From positions 91,478-155,477 of the forward strand of contig JAEZDY010000029.1 in NCBI GenBank assembly GCA_023417935.1: a DNA stretch of 64,000 nt, given 5' to 3'. Source of the DNA: Bacteroidota bacterium. Lineage in GTDB: Bacteria > Bacteroidota > Bacteroidia > Bacteroidales > Lentimicrobiaceae. The notes beneath the pieces are model-generated. The model was not told the origin of the DNA and ran no database searches. It saw only the letters and a program-made list of their open reading frames with translations. Positions 15,895 through 25,595 of this stretch are shown here, piece by piece; positions within the stretch are counted from its first letter, which is position 1, and each line of letters begins with the position of its first letter. A program made the translations under genes and the position numbers.

Positions 15895-18252
15895 ATGAAG
15901 AGATTTGCAATAACCATTGCAATGATGATGAGTGTCCTCATTTTCAGCAACAAACAATCGTTAGGTCAAGAATACATGCCTTTTGCTCAAAGCAACTATG
16001 CCGGAGTAAGTGGGCTTGTTCTACAGCCGGCATCTATTGTTGATTCACGGTACATATTCGATATGGCACTATTTGGAGGGGATTTTTCAGCTTCAAATAA
16101 TTACCTTGCCATAAAAAGAGGTGCTATGTATAACCCCGGTGTCTGGGATGACACTGATTTTGGCACAAAATACATATACCGGCATTTCAACGGGAAGGAA
16201 AAATCTGGCGCAATTAACTTATCAATGATGTTGCCTTCTTTTATGATTAATATTTCAGATTATACTGCTATCGCTTTTTCTGCAAGAACCCGGGGGGTTG
16301 TTAATTTTGACAATGTAACTGAAGAATTCGCCTTCTTCCTGTCAGAGAGTTTCGATTATGACCCGTTACTCAATCAAACACTCACAAATTCAAACTTGAA
16401 TATTCAGGCACACTTATGGTCAGAATTTGGCTTAACATTCGCCAACGTCATTCCAACAAATTCCGAGGAGCACTTCTTAAAAGGAGGCGTTACGCTGAAA
16501 TATCTCCAGGGTCTTGCATCAGGGTATGCTTTCGTTAAAAATCTGAGCTTCCGACTCGATGGTAGAGATACTCTTTCATTATTTCAGTCTGATATAAACT
16601 ACGGGCTTTCAGGTAACTTCGATGATGGAGTTGATCCTTTCAATTTCGTATCCGATCCAGGATTTGGCATGGATATAGGATTTGTTTATGAGTACCGTCC
16701 AAATATTTCAAAGTACAAGTATGATATGGACGGAAGAGAGGGAATTTTACGACCTGACATGGATAAGTACTTATTACGGGTTGGAGTTTCACTCCTTGAC
16801 CTTGGCAAGATCAATTATTTAAAAGGGTTCTATAGTCAGGACTTTACAGCTGATGTTAGAAATTGGGACCTTAGCAATATTGAAATAGGATCAGTTGAAG
16901 CTTTGAACGATACACTAAGAAAGCGTTTCCATTTCAGCGATTTAAAAAAGGAAACATTCTCAACCAGAATGCCAACAGCCTTAAGCCTTCAGATCGATTA
17001 TAATGTTGCCGAAAGGTTTTATGTTAATTTTAGTCCATTTATTGCATTAAGAAAAGGCACCAGTGTTGTAACCAAAGCACATTATTTCACCACCTTTAGT
17101 TTAACCCCACGATATGACCACAAGTGGTTTGGCGCCGCTCTGCCAATTCAGGCTGATGAATTCGGAAGACTTCGGGCGGGTTTGGCACTACGACTCGGAC
17201 CAGTATGGGTTGGTTCAAACAGTTTTATAACAAATTCCCTTGCTGCAAAAACATATAACACAGATGCATATTTTATGATCAAAATTCCTGTATTTAGGAA
17301 TATTCCAAGAGATACTGATCAAGATGCAGTAAGTGATAAAGTAGATTTATGTCCTGATATTCCAGGTATCTGGGCTATGAAAGGTTGTCCTGATAGTGAT
17401 TCTGATGGCATTACTGATGACATGGATGAGTGTCCTTCATTACCGGGGCCTGCTTCATTAAATGGTTGTCCTGATAAAGATGGCGATGGAATCCCAGATA
17501 AGGATGATCGTTGCCCAGATCAAGCAGGAAGCATTGCCCATGGAGGATGTCCGGATTCTGATAATGATGGAATTGTTGATCCCGAAGATAAGTGTCCGGA
17601 CCAGGCGGGAACAGCAATAATGAAAGGTTGCCCAGATCGTGACAATGACGGTATAACTGACATGGATGATAAATGCCCTGATGTAGCAGGTAAGCCTGAA
17701 CATGGTGGTTGCCCCTTTGCTGATTATGATAAAGATGGAGTTGCCGATGAAATGGATAAATGCCCTGCAACAGCTGGACCTGTTGAATATGAAGGATGCC
17801 CTGATACTGATGGTGATGGAGTTCATGATGGAATAGATTTCTGCATTAAAACTCCTGGAACAGTTGCGAATAACGGATGCCCTGAAATGGAGAAAGAAGA
17901 GGAAGAAGTGATTGCAAGAGCATTCTCTGATCTTGAATTTGAAACAGGAAAAGCAGTAATTAAAGCTGTTTCGTATCCTTCATTAAATGAACTGGCTACC
18001 TTGCTAAAAACTAAGGATGGCTGGAATGTAACGTTATCAGGTCATACTGACAACACAGGAACTCCTGCAAATAATATGGAACTCTCTAAAAACAGAGCTC
18101 AGTCTGTTAGAGATTATCTTATTGGTCAGGGTGTTGCAAGCCACAAAATAAAATCAGAATGGTTTGGTCAGGAAAGGCCAATAGCTGATAATAAAACATC
18201 TACTGGCCGCCAGAAGAACAGACGAGTTGAGATGAAAATAAACTTCGATTAG
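15895..18252 (+). CDS. Outer-membrane protein: DUF5723 domain, TSP3 repeats, OmpA domain
   Basis: A 785-residue protein. It has a signal peptide (1-24), then a DUF5723 region (about 30-465) with amphipathic strands that probably forms an outer-membrane barrel. Six to seven thrombospondin type-3 calcium-binding repeats follow (about 475-660; DTDQDAVSDKVDLCPD, DSDSDGITDDMDECP). The C-terminal OmpA domain (about 675-785) has LSGHTDNTGTPANNMELSKNRAQSV and GRQKNRRVEMKI, which bind peptidoglycan. The protein should tie the outer membrane to the cell wall. It is transcribed alone; its stop lies 3 bp from the convergent propeller gene. Short tandem repeats lie about 260 bp upstream and could affect expression. 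Confidence 0.88.
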   Translation: MKRFAITIAMMMSVLIFSNKQSLGQEYMPFAQSNYAGVSGLVLQPASIVDSRYIFDMALFGGDFSASNNYLAIKRGAMYNPGVWDDTDFGTKYIYRHFNGKEKSGAINLSMMLPSFMINISDYTAIAFSARTRGVVNFDNVTEEFAFFLSESFDYDPLLNQTLTNSNLNIQAHLWSEFGLTFANVIPTNSEEHFLKGGVTLKYLQGLASGYAFVKNLSFRLDGRDTLSLFQSDINYGLSGNFDDGVDPFNFVSDPGFGMDIGFVYEYRPNISKYKYDMDGREGILRPDMDKYLLRVGVSLLDLGKINYLKGFYSQDFTADVRNWDLSNIEIGSVEALNDTLRKRFHFSDLKKETFSTRMPTALSLQIDYNVAERFYVNFSPFIALRKGTSVVTKAHYFTTFSLTPRYDHKWFGAALPIQADEFGRLRAGLALRLGPVWVGSNSFITNSLAAKTYNTDAYFMIKIPVFRNIPRDTDQDAVSDKVDLCPDIPGIWAMKGCPDSDSDGITDDMDECPSLPGPASLNGCPDKDGDGIPDKDDRCPDQAGSIAHGGCPDSDNDGIVDPEDKCPDQAGTAIMKGCPDRDNDGITDMDDKCPDVAGKPEHGGCPFADYDKDGVADEMDKCPATAGPVEYEGCPDTDGDGVHDGIDFCIKTPGTVANNGCPEMEKEEEEVIARAFSDLEFETGKAVIKAVSYPSLNELATLLKTKDGWNVTLSGHTDNTGTPANNMELSKNRAQSVRDYLIGQGVASHKIKSEWFGQERPIADNKTSTGRQKNRRVEMKINFD

Positions 18253-18255
18253 ATT

Positions 18256-21200
18256 TTATTCTTTCACGAATTTAATAAAGTTAGTGTAATTGCCGTCGGT
18301 GATAACTATCAGGTATATTCCCTGAGCGTAGTCACTGGTGGCAATTACTCTTTTATCGGTAAAGGTTCCAACAAGTAATGTTTCACCCGTAGCTTTAATT
18401 ATCTTGAACTCAAGTTTTGAAAAATTGCCTGGTTTCTCAAGTGTTAGCTCATTCGAAACAGGATTAGGATAGGCAATAACTTTTGACTTATTGTCAATCT
18501 GGGGAACATCGGATACAATGACCTGAATCACATTTGAGGTATCAGAAACACAACCATTTATTGTAATTATTGTGTAGTAGTAGTCATCCCATGTTACCTC
18601 ATAATCCTGAGCTGTTGCTCCTTCAATCATGCCGGCAAATGTGTGCCATTGATTACCTTCAATATAATCAGAATGCAGATCGTGACCGTTTTGTGTGATG
18701 TTGGGTTTAGTTGGCGTTTGCCTTACTTCAACAGGCATTGATGATTCACCTCCTGCACCACATAAGTTAACACCTGCTACAGTAATCATTCCTGAAATTG
18801 AGTTAGCATCGTAGCTTACCACTATAGTATTGGAATCGCTTTGCCCCATAGCACCAACAGGAAGAGTCCATTCATAATTGGTAGCCCCGGCAATTTGTGA
18901 AACACTGTATAAAACATCCTGTTCGCCTTGACATATAGATGAAGGACCATTAATATTACCTGCCTCTGATGGTAGCACATTTACATTGATCTGTGTGGTT
19001 GTTGGTTCCCCATTACCGCAGCTATTACCACCATATACAGAAATTGTTCCTGTTGTGGCAGTATTGCTAAAGTCAACTAAAATAGTGTTTGTGTTACTTG
19101 TACCAGTTGCACCGGGAGGTAATGACCATTCGTAGTAAGTTGCGCCGATTATTTCATCAATAGAATACAATACTGACATCTGAGACTGGCATACTTCCAA
19201 AGCACCAGATATAGGACCTGCTGATTGAGGAAGTGCGCTAACTATAATGGAAAGCGACGAAGCGGTGCCATTCCCATAGGCATTCACTCCATATACACTT
19301 AACTCTCCGGATATTGCATTAATATCAAAGCTTACAATAATGGTTGATGAATCACTTGATCCGGTTGCTCCTTCAGGCAAAGTCCACACATAGGAAGTGG
19401 CACCGGCTATTGGCTCAACACTATAGGCAACCTCCATTTCCAATTCGCAAACAGATTCAGGGCCAGTTATTGCACCTGCAGGAGCTGGTGGTGCAGTGTT
19501 TAATAAAGGCGAAGTCCATAAGCCACGTCCAAATGTACCAGCTCGCAAAACATCCAACGCTGGATTACTGTCGTAATAAATTTCAAGTTCAGTTATCCAG
19601 GCTGCTGCAGGTAATCCATCGCTATATTGGATCCATTGAGAGGAAACAGCATCACGATAGAATACACCAATGTCAGTGCCTAGATAGAGCCCTTCATTGC
19701 TATTATGGTAGTATACCAGTGTATGCATCTGAACATCAGGAAGGTTACCGGTGATATTCATCCATGATAAACCTTTATTAAGCGACTTAAAAACCTGATT
19801 TTGCTGTACCAGATATACAATATTCTCGTCTATTGGGCTCGTTTCAATTGCAGTAATGGTGTTACCTGACAGAAGAGATCCTGTTATGTTCGACCAGTTA
19901 ACAGTAGGTGCCTTCACATTATCACTCCGGTATAGACTTGAGCCGTTTGAAACATAAAGAATATTTGTATTGGCATCAGATTGTGCCATTTCATCAAAGT
20001 CATTAACATTCAGGTTTGAGATCTTTGTCCATGTCACATTACTAGTGTTAGGTGATTTGATGTTGGTACTACGCCAAACATTATCATAGCCTATAAACAT
20101 TATGTTCCCATCATTGTGGTCAATTACAAAAGGTGTGACCCAGCCGCCGCTTTCATTAATGCCATTGACACCGTCACCAGCTATCTGATCACCATTACCC
20201 TGATTTATATGTCTATATATAGGACCATAATATAAAGTTGAATAGCTATAATTGTTATTGGTAGGATCAAAGGCGCACTGCATTCCGTCGCCACCATTAA
20301 CATTTACCCAGCCGTTGCTAGTAATTGTTGAGCTACCATTATCCTGATAACCGTTAATAACAAAGTCCTTATTGGTGGCACTCTGGCCTATCTTATATGC
20401 CTGGCTAATCACTAGTCCATTACTGATCTCATTCCAGGAAGCACCTCCGGTATTAGTCCAGTATACTCCGCCATCATTACCGGCATACAACCTGTTGTTA
20501 ATTGGGTTAAATTCCAGTACGTGTAAATCAGCATGTACAGAAGGTACTCCACAATCACCCCACCAGTGTGAGTTGATTGCCCAGGTTTGACCACCATTTA
20601 CAGATTTGAAGCAATTTACTCCTCCGGCATAAATAATATCGGCATTCAAGGGATCAGAAGCAATATCTAGATCATACCATGCCTGCCCACCCGATCCTCC
20701 ATTGCAGTCCCAACTCATAATGTTTGGAGTTGTTGAACGTACAGTAAAAGTAAGTCCACTATCAGTTGATTGGTAAAGCCCTTTAAAAGAATCATCATTC
20801 GTTATTATGAAATATACAATTGACGGGTTTGCCGGTGAAACAGCAATTGCGCCACGACTTGAAGTAGGTAAACCAGTCGTAATTTGGGTAAATGATTGAC
20901 CATTGTTAGTTGAGCGATAGAAATTACCTGAACGGGTAGCATACACAATGTTTGGATCGCCGGGTTTGAGTACTACATCTTTAAAATTACCGGTGCTAAC
21001 ATTAGTCCAGCTAACTCCGCCATTAACAGTGCGGAAAAGGCCACTGCTGGTAGCAGCTATTAATTTCATATTGTCTACCGGATGGATTGCTATTTTGCCG
21101 ACTGTGGCTGTTGTCATCCCGGCATTTGAAGGTTGAAAAGTAATTCCGCCATCCACACTCTTCCAAACCCCAATACCAGGCGCATCACCATGGTCACGAT

Positions 21201-21825
21201 CTCCGGTGCCTATATATATTATGTTGGGGTTTACGTGGTCAACAACAATTGACGAAACACCCAGTGTTGGTAAATTATCAGTAAGAGGCGTCCACGAACT
21301 CCCGCCGTTAGTCGTTACCCATAGCCCTCCTGCAGGAGCCCCGGCATAAATCGTGGTAGCATCAGTTGGATGGAATGCAATTGCATTTACCCTCCCCAGA
21401 CCCCTATATCCATTATATCCTGACGGAACTGAAACCGGACCAAGTGAAGTCCAGTTGCCATTGCTAGTGAGGCTCATTACTCTACCTGATTGGCTAGGCA
21501 AATTTGCAATTCGAGGAAAAGACTTCAATGATTCAATTGCTTTAATATTTCGTGTAGGGGAAGGTTTAGTGCCATCGGGTGAAACCTTTTTACCCATCCA
21601 GTATTCCCATCTTTTAAAAGCCTTAAACCCGTTGCCCCTGGTAACTTTCCTATCTTCCCAATATTCATTAAAGGCTTTCTGGGTTTCAAAAAAGTTAGCA
21701 TCGGGATTTTGCATCATTTCAATCCAATGAGGATGTGACCTATAATCGAGGTCCTTGTCTTGAGCCTTAGTTCCAAATGAAATTGCAAATGCAAAGAATA
21801 AAGCGAGCGTAGTTATTCTGATCAT
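18256..21825 (-). CDS. Large secreted Asp-box propeller protein with PKD-like domains and T9SS signal
   Basis: A 1189-residue protein with a signal peptide (1-21). Residues about 120-800 form a sortilin/xyloglucanase-like beta-propeller pair with many Asp-box (BNR) motifs (TTNGGSSWTPL, SVDGGITF, STNNGQSFTQI, SLNKGLSWMNI). Three PKD-like domains follow (about 810-1070; each with a Cys near its start and the YxWxLPxGAxG pattern). The C-terminal 80 residues are a T9SS sorting domain (VIAYPNPVSNELTL, YAQGIYLIVI). No catalytic residues for a glycosidase are obvious, so it may be an adhesin or binding protein. A perfect GACGGGGAAA palindrome lies 113 bp upstream. Confidence 0.85.
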   Translation of the reverse strand: MIRITTLALFFAFAISFGTKAQDKDLDYRSHPHWIEMMQNPDANFFETQKAFNEYWEDRKVTRGNGFKAFKRWEYWMGKKVSPDGTKPSPTRNIKAIESLKSFPRIANLPSQSGRVMSLTSNGNWTSLGPVSVPSGYNGYRGLGRVNAIAFHPTDATTIYAGAPAGGLWVTTNGGSSWTPLTDNLPTLGVSSIVVDHVNPNIIYIGTGDRDHGDAPGIGVWKSVDGGITFQPSNAGMTTATVGKIAIHPVDNMKLIAATSSGLFRTVNGGVSWTNVSTGNFKDVVLKPGDPNIVYATRSGNFYRSTNNGQSFTQITTGLPTSSRGAIAVSPANPSIVYFIITNDDSFKGLYQSTDSGLTFTVRSTTPNIMSWDCNGGSGGQAWYDLDIASDPLNADIIYAGGVNCFKSVNGGQTWAINSHWWGDCGVPSVHADLHVLEFNPINNRLYAGNDGGVYWTNTGGASWNEISNGLVISQAYKIGQSATNKDFVINGYQDNGSSTITSNGWVNVNGGDGMQCAFDPTNNNYSYSTLYYGPIYRHINQGNGDQIAGDGVNGINESGGWVTPFVIDHNDGNIMFIGYDNVWRSTNIKSPNTSNVTWTKISNLNVNDFDEMAQSDANTNILYVSNGSSLYRSDNVKAPTVNWSNITGSLLSGNTITAIETSPIDENIVYLVQQNQVFKSLNKGLSWMNITGNLPDVQMHTLVYYHNSNEGLYLGTDIGVFYRDAVSSQWIQYSDGLPAAAWITELEIYYDSNPALDVLRAGTFGRGLWTSPLLNTAPPAPAGAITGPESVCELEMEVAYSVEPIAGATSYVWTLPEGATGSSDSSTIIVSFDINAISGELSVYGVNAYGNGTASSLSIIVSALPQSAGPISGALEVCQSQMSVLYSIDEIIGATYYEWSLPPGATGTSNTNTILVDFSNTATTGTISVYGGNSCGNGEPTTTQINVNVLPSEAGNINGPSSICQGEQDVLYSVSQIAGATNYEWTLPVGAMGQSDSNTIVVSYDANSISGMITVAGVNLCGAGGESSMPVEVRQTPTKPNITQNGHDLHSDYIEGNQWHTFAGMIEGATAQDYEVTWDDYYYTIITINGCVSDTSNVIQVIVSDVPQIDNKSKVIAYPNPVSNELTLEKPGNFSKLEFKIIKATGETLLVGTFTDKRVIATSDYAQGIYLIVITDGNYTNFIKFVKE

Positions 21826-21937
21826 CTTTTTATTTATGATTTATGTTTCTAAGAACTTTTTCTTACAGATAACTCCCTGTATGGCAATAGAGCCGATACA
21901 AAGATAATGGAGTTGTAATCAACTCAGTAAAATATTT

Positions 21938-21958
21938 GACGGGGAAAGTTTCCCCGTC
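21938..21958. promoter_or_regulatory. Perfect GACGGGGAAA-G-TTTCCCCGTC palindrome
   Basis: Ten-bp arms around a single central G, 113 bp upstream of the propeller gene (minus) and about 228 bp upstream of the beta-helix gene (plus). Half-site-like GGGG and CCGGGGAAA occur to 21981. Its core GGGGAA-N3-TTCCCC equals that at 12591-12605. The rest of the 360-bp gap (21826-22185) shows no gene. Confidence 0.55.
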
Positions 21959-22185
21959 GCGGGGCATAATTACCGGGGAAATGGGTGAAGATCAAGTCGT
22001 TACATATAGTCATAAAAAATTATCCTGCCAATCATAAATGTACCGTACGCATTGATATTGTTGCGTTTCAGGTTAAATTGGATTTAAATAAATGATCATT
22101 TTCAGTTCTAATAAAACCAGCGGCATCATTTTTCAAATAGGGTGAGTGATCTCGAACAGATCATAACCACAAAACTACTACTGAA

Positions 22186-23913
22186 ATGATTACAAGAAAC
22201 TCAACTTCAGAACCTAACAGTTCACTCATTGCAGCTCAACCTGAGTATAAATCACGTAAAAGATTCGTGTTTTTAACCGTTTTCTTATTGGCGACCTATT
22301 TCACAGTAACAGGTTTGCTTTTTGCTGCTACAATCTACATTGATCCAACATACACTTCTTCATACCAAAACGGATCAATAAGCAACCCATACAATTCATG
22401 GTCGAAATTTACTATATCAAGTGGGAATACTTATTTGCAGAAGGCAGGAACAACATTTAATACCAGCAGCGGATTATCAGTCAATGGTAAATCGAATGTG
22501 ACATTGGGAACATATGGAACCGGCTCAAAAGCAAAGATTAATGCTACAGGCAGTGGCAACCATATCATTAATGTTACAAATTCTTCTACAGTTATAATAA
22601 AAGACCTGGAAATTACATCCACCGGCACATGGATATCAGGTATTATTATACAGGGTAATAGTGCAGGAAACAACACTGTTAACAACTGTATCGTTCGTAA
22701 GACGGAATGGGGTATCAGGTTAATAACCACTGCAGGTGGCAATAAAATCTTGCATTCCACAATTAATGATATCAAAGACGATGGTATTTATGCAAAAGAT
22801 GTAAGCACTATTGAGATTGGTTTCTGCACAATTTATGATATTAACAAGAAGTATCTTGTAAACACCAACCAAAGCTATTCAGCAGGTGATGGCATTCAGC
22901 TCGCTTCAACAAATAATATGAATTTCAACATCCACGATAATATCATAGATCACTCATCAATGGGTAATAAATTTTGCATCATTGCATGGGGAAATAACTA
23001 TACAGGAATTATAGAGCGCAATACCATCATTGCCAGTACAACCAAAAATGTAAGTGGTATATATTTATCACCTACTACTAAGACAGTAACAGTACGTTAC
23101 AACATGATAAAGAATGGCAAGAATGGAATATACTCTTTTGCAAAAGTTGATGCATATTATAATGCTTTCGCTAATAACTTAATAGGGGTGTACACAAATC
23201 CTAACTATACCCTTAATGCCCGCAATAACGTATTCTACAATAATTCACAATACGGGGTCTATTCAACTTCCAGTACCAATGTAACCCTAAGGAATAACAT
23301 CTTCAATATGGGATCTACAGCTCACAAGGCTATTAAAACAGGTGGTTCTATTTCTTCAAACAATAATGTTTTCAATACTCAGCACTCTGGTTTTATAAAC
23401 AACTCATCAAGTCTTACAGCATGGAGAAACGCATCGGGAAATGATCAGAATTCATTGGTAGGAAACCCAAGTTTCAAGAATGCAGGTGCGCATGATTTTC
23501 ATTTGAATTCGAACTCTCCAGCTATAAACAGAGGTGCTCATGTTAGTCTTAACAAGGATTATTATGGTGGTTTGGTTCCTGTTGCCGGAAACCCTGATGC
23601 CGGAATTTCAGAATTCAATAATGGAAAAGCAGGAGAAGTGATTGCCTCAAACGACTCTATTGGTGCTGCAAAGGAGATGGTTCTCTATCCTAACCCATCA
23701 GTTGACGGACGATTCGCAGTTAAGCTTGGAAAGATGTATGAGAAAACTGATATGGAGGTTTTTGATATGACTGGTCGACTGGTGAAACAAGTAACAGTAT
23801 TAATGACTGCTGAAGGAAAAGTTGACATGAGTACTTTACCTGATGGTGCCTACTTGATCAGGGTTGATACCGGTGCTGAGAAAAAAACATTAAAAGCTAT
23901 TAAGAATCATTGA
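22186..23913 (+). CDS. Secreted parallel beta-helix protein with T9SS sorting domain
   Basis: A 575-residue protein. It has a long N-terminal leader with a hydrophobic segment at about 27-46 (FVFLTVFLLATYFTVTGLLFA), acting as a signal peptide after a 25-residue polar extension. Residues 50-470 are a right-handed parallel beta-helix of pectate-lyase or NosD type, with Asn-rich turns (NNTVNNCIVRKTEWGI, LNARNNVFYNNSQYGVY). The last about 85 residues are a T9SS sorting domain (VLYPNPSVDGRFAVKL, LPDGAYLIRVDTG). The fold suggests polysaccharide binding or cleavage, but I cannot point to catalytic residues. An in-frame later ATG is not obvious, so the long leader is kept. Confidence 0.84.
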   Translation: MITRNSTSEPNSSLIAAQPEYKSRKRFVFLTVFLLATYFTVTGLLFAATIYIDPTYTSSYQNGSISNPYNSWSKFTISSGNTYLQKAGTTFNTSSGLSVNGKSNVTLGTYGTGSKAKINATGSGNHIINVTNSSTVIIKDLEITSTGTWISGIIIQGNSAGNNTVNNCIVRKTEWGIRLITTAGGNKILHSTINDIKDDGIYAKDVSTIEIGFCTIYDINKKYLVNTNQSYSAGDGIQLASTNNMNFNIHDNIIDHSSMGNKFCIIAWGNNYTGIIERNTIIASTTKNVSGIYLSPTTKTVTVRYNMIKNGKNGIYSFAKVDAYYNAFANNLIGVYTNPNYTLNARNNVFYNNSQYGVYSTSSTNVTLRNNIFNMGSTAHKAIKTGGSISSNNNVFNTQHSGFINNSSSLTAWRNASGNDQNSLVGNPSFKNAGAHDFHLNSNSPAINRGAHVSLNKDYYGGLVPVAGNPDAGISEFNNGKAGEVIASNDSIGAAKEMVLYPNPSVDGRFAVKLGKMYEKTDMEVFDMTGRLVKQVTVLMTAEGKVDMSTLPDGAYLIRVDTGAEKKTLKAIKNH

Positions 23914-23939
23914 TCAGCAGTAAAATATTATTAGAATCT

Positions 23940-24098
23940 AAATATACAGGATTTTTGGTGATTTGAATATTGGATTGGAATTGGATTGGTGATTAATAAT
24001 TGGAATTGGATTTTTGGTGATTAAATTAAATGATTGGAATTGATTTTTGGAGATTAAATTAAATGATTGGAATTAAATTTTGGTGGTTGTATTAAATG
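23940..24098. repeat. Degenerate tandem repeats, unit about 35 bp
   Basis: Three blocks of the form ATTGGAATTGGATTTTTGG, then TGATTAAATTAAATG, with growing divergence, preceded by shorter GGATTGGAATTGGATTGG fragments. They fill most of the intergenic space between the beta-helix gene and its terminator. There are no spacers, so this is not a CRISPR array. Confidence 0.75.
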
Positions 24099-24123
24099 AC
24101 CTTTTTCATGCAACAATTAAACC

Positions 24124-24156
24124 AAACGGGTTGTCTATCGAAGACAACCCGTTTTT
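24124..24156. terminator. Strong terminator between convergent beta-helix and OmpA genes
   Basis: Perfect 13-bp arms AAACGGGTTGTCT / AGACAACCCGTTT, loop ATCGA, with T5 after the stem on the plus strand. It lies 210 nt after the beta-helix stop and 45 nt from the stop of the convergent OmpA gene. Confidence 0.88.
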
Positions 24157-24201
24157 CTTATATTGTTGAATTTATTGTAATTAATATTATCGGAAGAGGG
24201 T

Positions 24202-25530
24202 TTATAATTTTATAAATTCAACTCTTCGGTTTTGAGCTTTTCCCTCAGAAGAATTATTATTGCCAATTGGTTTGGATTCGCCGTATCCATCAGTCTCAAT
24301 TCTATCATCTGCAACAGAAAACTCACTGGTAAGCATATATTTAACAGATTTAGCTCTTCTCTTTGAAAGGTCAAGGTTACTTGCATTATCTCCATCACCA
24401 TCGGTATGACCCTCAATTTTGATTCTTATTGATGGATTCTCAGCTAGTACTTTTGCTATATCATTAATAGCACCACGAGATTCGGGCTTTATCTTATCAG
24501 AGTTTACATCAAAGTAGATTCCGTAGCTGATAAGCTTCCCTTCAGTAAGGAGTTTGCTACGGGTATCAGGCGATGCAGATGTAAAACGAACATTGCTGAT
24601 AAGCGGTGTTCCCTGACTACTCCACAACGAAAATCGCAATCGGTTATAGTTTGTTGGAGTATACATAACTGTTGGCAGATCAATGACTTTAGAACCTTTG
24701 TGATATATGCGCATTCTTGCTTTCTGAACCCAGATGATAACATGACTGAGTCCATTTGTTTCAACTGGCACCAGTGATGTTTCACCATCAAACATTCTGT
24801 CTTTTTCGTTGTGGTAACCTCTAACCTGCCAGTTTTGGTCACTAATGGTTACATGCGTTCCTGAGATACCGGGATAGAGAGCATCATCAAGAAAATCGTT
24901 ACTACTGTTATAAAGTGTAAGATAGAAATCAAAGTGTCCGTCCTCTTCTCCGGGCTGAGCAATAAGGTCAAACTCAAAGATAAAGTTTTCCGGTAGATTC
25001 AGATCTTTCATGAGGTTGTACACCTGGTCCTGAGCATTCATATGCAGCCAATGACCTGATGCCAGATTAACTGTTTTAACTTCACCACTGCCAGTTGTAG
25101 TCCATAAGGCGGGGAAGTCTCCAATGGCATCTTGTGAAAAGTCTTCAAAAAAGAGCACTTTATCTCCGGGAACGAAATCATATTGTGATTTAGTTTCTAG
25201 TTTTGGTTTGCTTTGCGATGGTCTATTCCCAATCTCTTCTGATTCATCATCAGCAGTAGAATTATTTTCACGGTTTATCCCATTTTCGGCTTCACCATCT
25301 TGGTCATCATCCTTTTGCTGCTCTCTTGATTCCTCGTCAAATGCTTCATCAATGCTTCCTTCAGCCTTTTCAATAACCTTTTGCTGAACTTTGTTTCTGA
25401 TAGCATTACCTATAACTCCTTGAGCCATTGCCGATTCAAAGCTAATAGCCGGAATCACAATTAAAGTTATCAGTAAAGCAAATGTGGCATGTACACTATT
25501 GCACATGGCAGATTTTAATAAATGTTTCAT
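24202..25530 (-). CDS. OmpA-family protein with acidic linker and LamG-like middle domain
   Basis: A 442-residue protein. It has a signal peptide of about 36 residues (ending ESAMAQ), a charged Asp/Glu-rich linker (50-105) and a beta-sandwich-like region (115-320; VLFFEDFSQDAIGDFPALW, FIFEFDLIAQPGEEDGHF) resembling concanavalin or LamG folds. The C-terminal OmpA domain (about 330-442) has YGIYFDVNSDKIKPES, IEGHTDGDGDNASNLDLSKRRA and AQNRRVEFI. It should bind peptidoglycan through OmpA and display the sandwich domain. A single gene with its own terminator; a CATCTTTG motif 35-42 bp upstream may be part of its promoter. Confidence 0.85.
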   Translation of the reverse strand: MKHLLKSAMCNSVHATFALLITLIVIPAISFESAMAQGVIGNAIRNKVQQKVIEKAEGSIDEAFDEESREQQKDDDQDGEAENGINRENNSTADDESEEIGNRPSQSKPKLETKSQYDFVPGDKVLFFEDFSQDAIGDFPALWTTTGSGEVKTVNLASGHWLHMNAQDQVYNLMKDLNLPENFIFEFDLIAQPGEEDGHFDFYLTLYNSSNDFLDDALYPGISGTHVTISDQNWQVRGYHNEKDRMFDGETSLVPVETNGLSHVIIWVQKARMRIYHKGSKVIDLPTVMYTPTNYNRLRFSLWSSQGTPLISNVRFTSASPDTRSKLLTEGKLISYGIYFDVNSDKIKPESRGAINDIAKVLAENPSIRIKIEGHTDGDGDNASNLDLSKRRAKSVKYMLTSEFSVADDRIETDGYGESKPIGNNNSSEGKAQNRRVEFIKL

Positions 25531-25595
25531 AACGTTTATGTGGTTAAATGTTGCTACACAATCTCAAAGATGAAGTTCGCATGTAACTCTTTAGC

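Noticed and set aside
19344..19754. 136-codon plus-strand frame
   Set aside because: It is antisense to the propeller protein, rich in His/Arg/Gln from the reversed codons, and has no start signal of its own.
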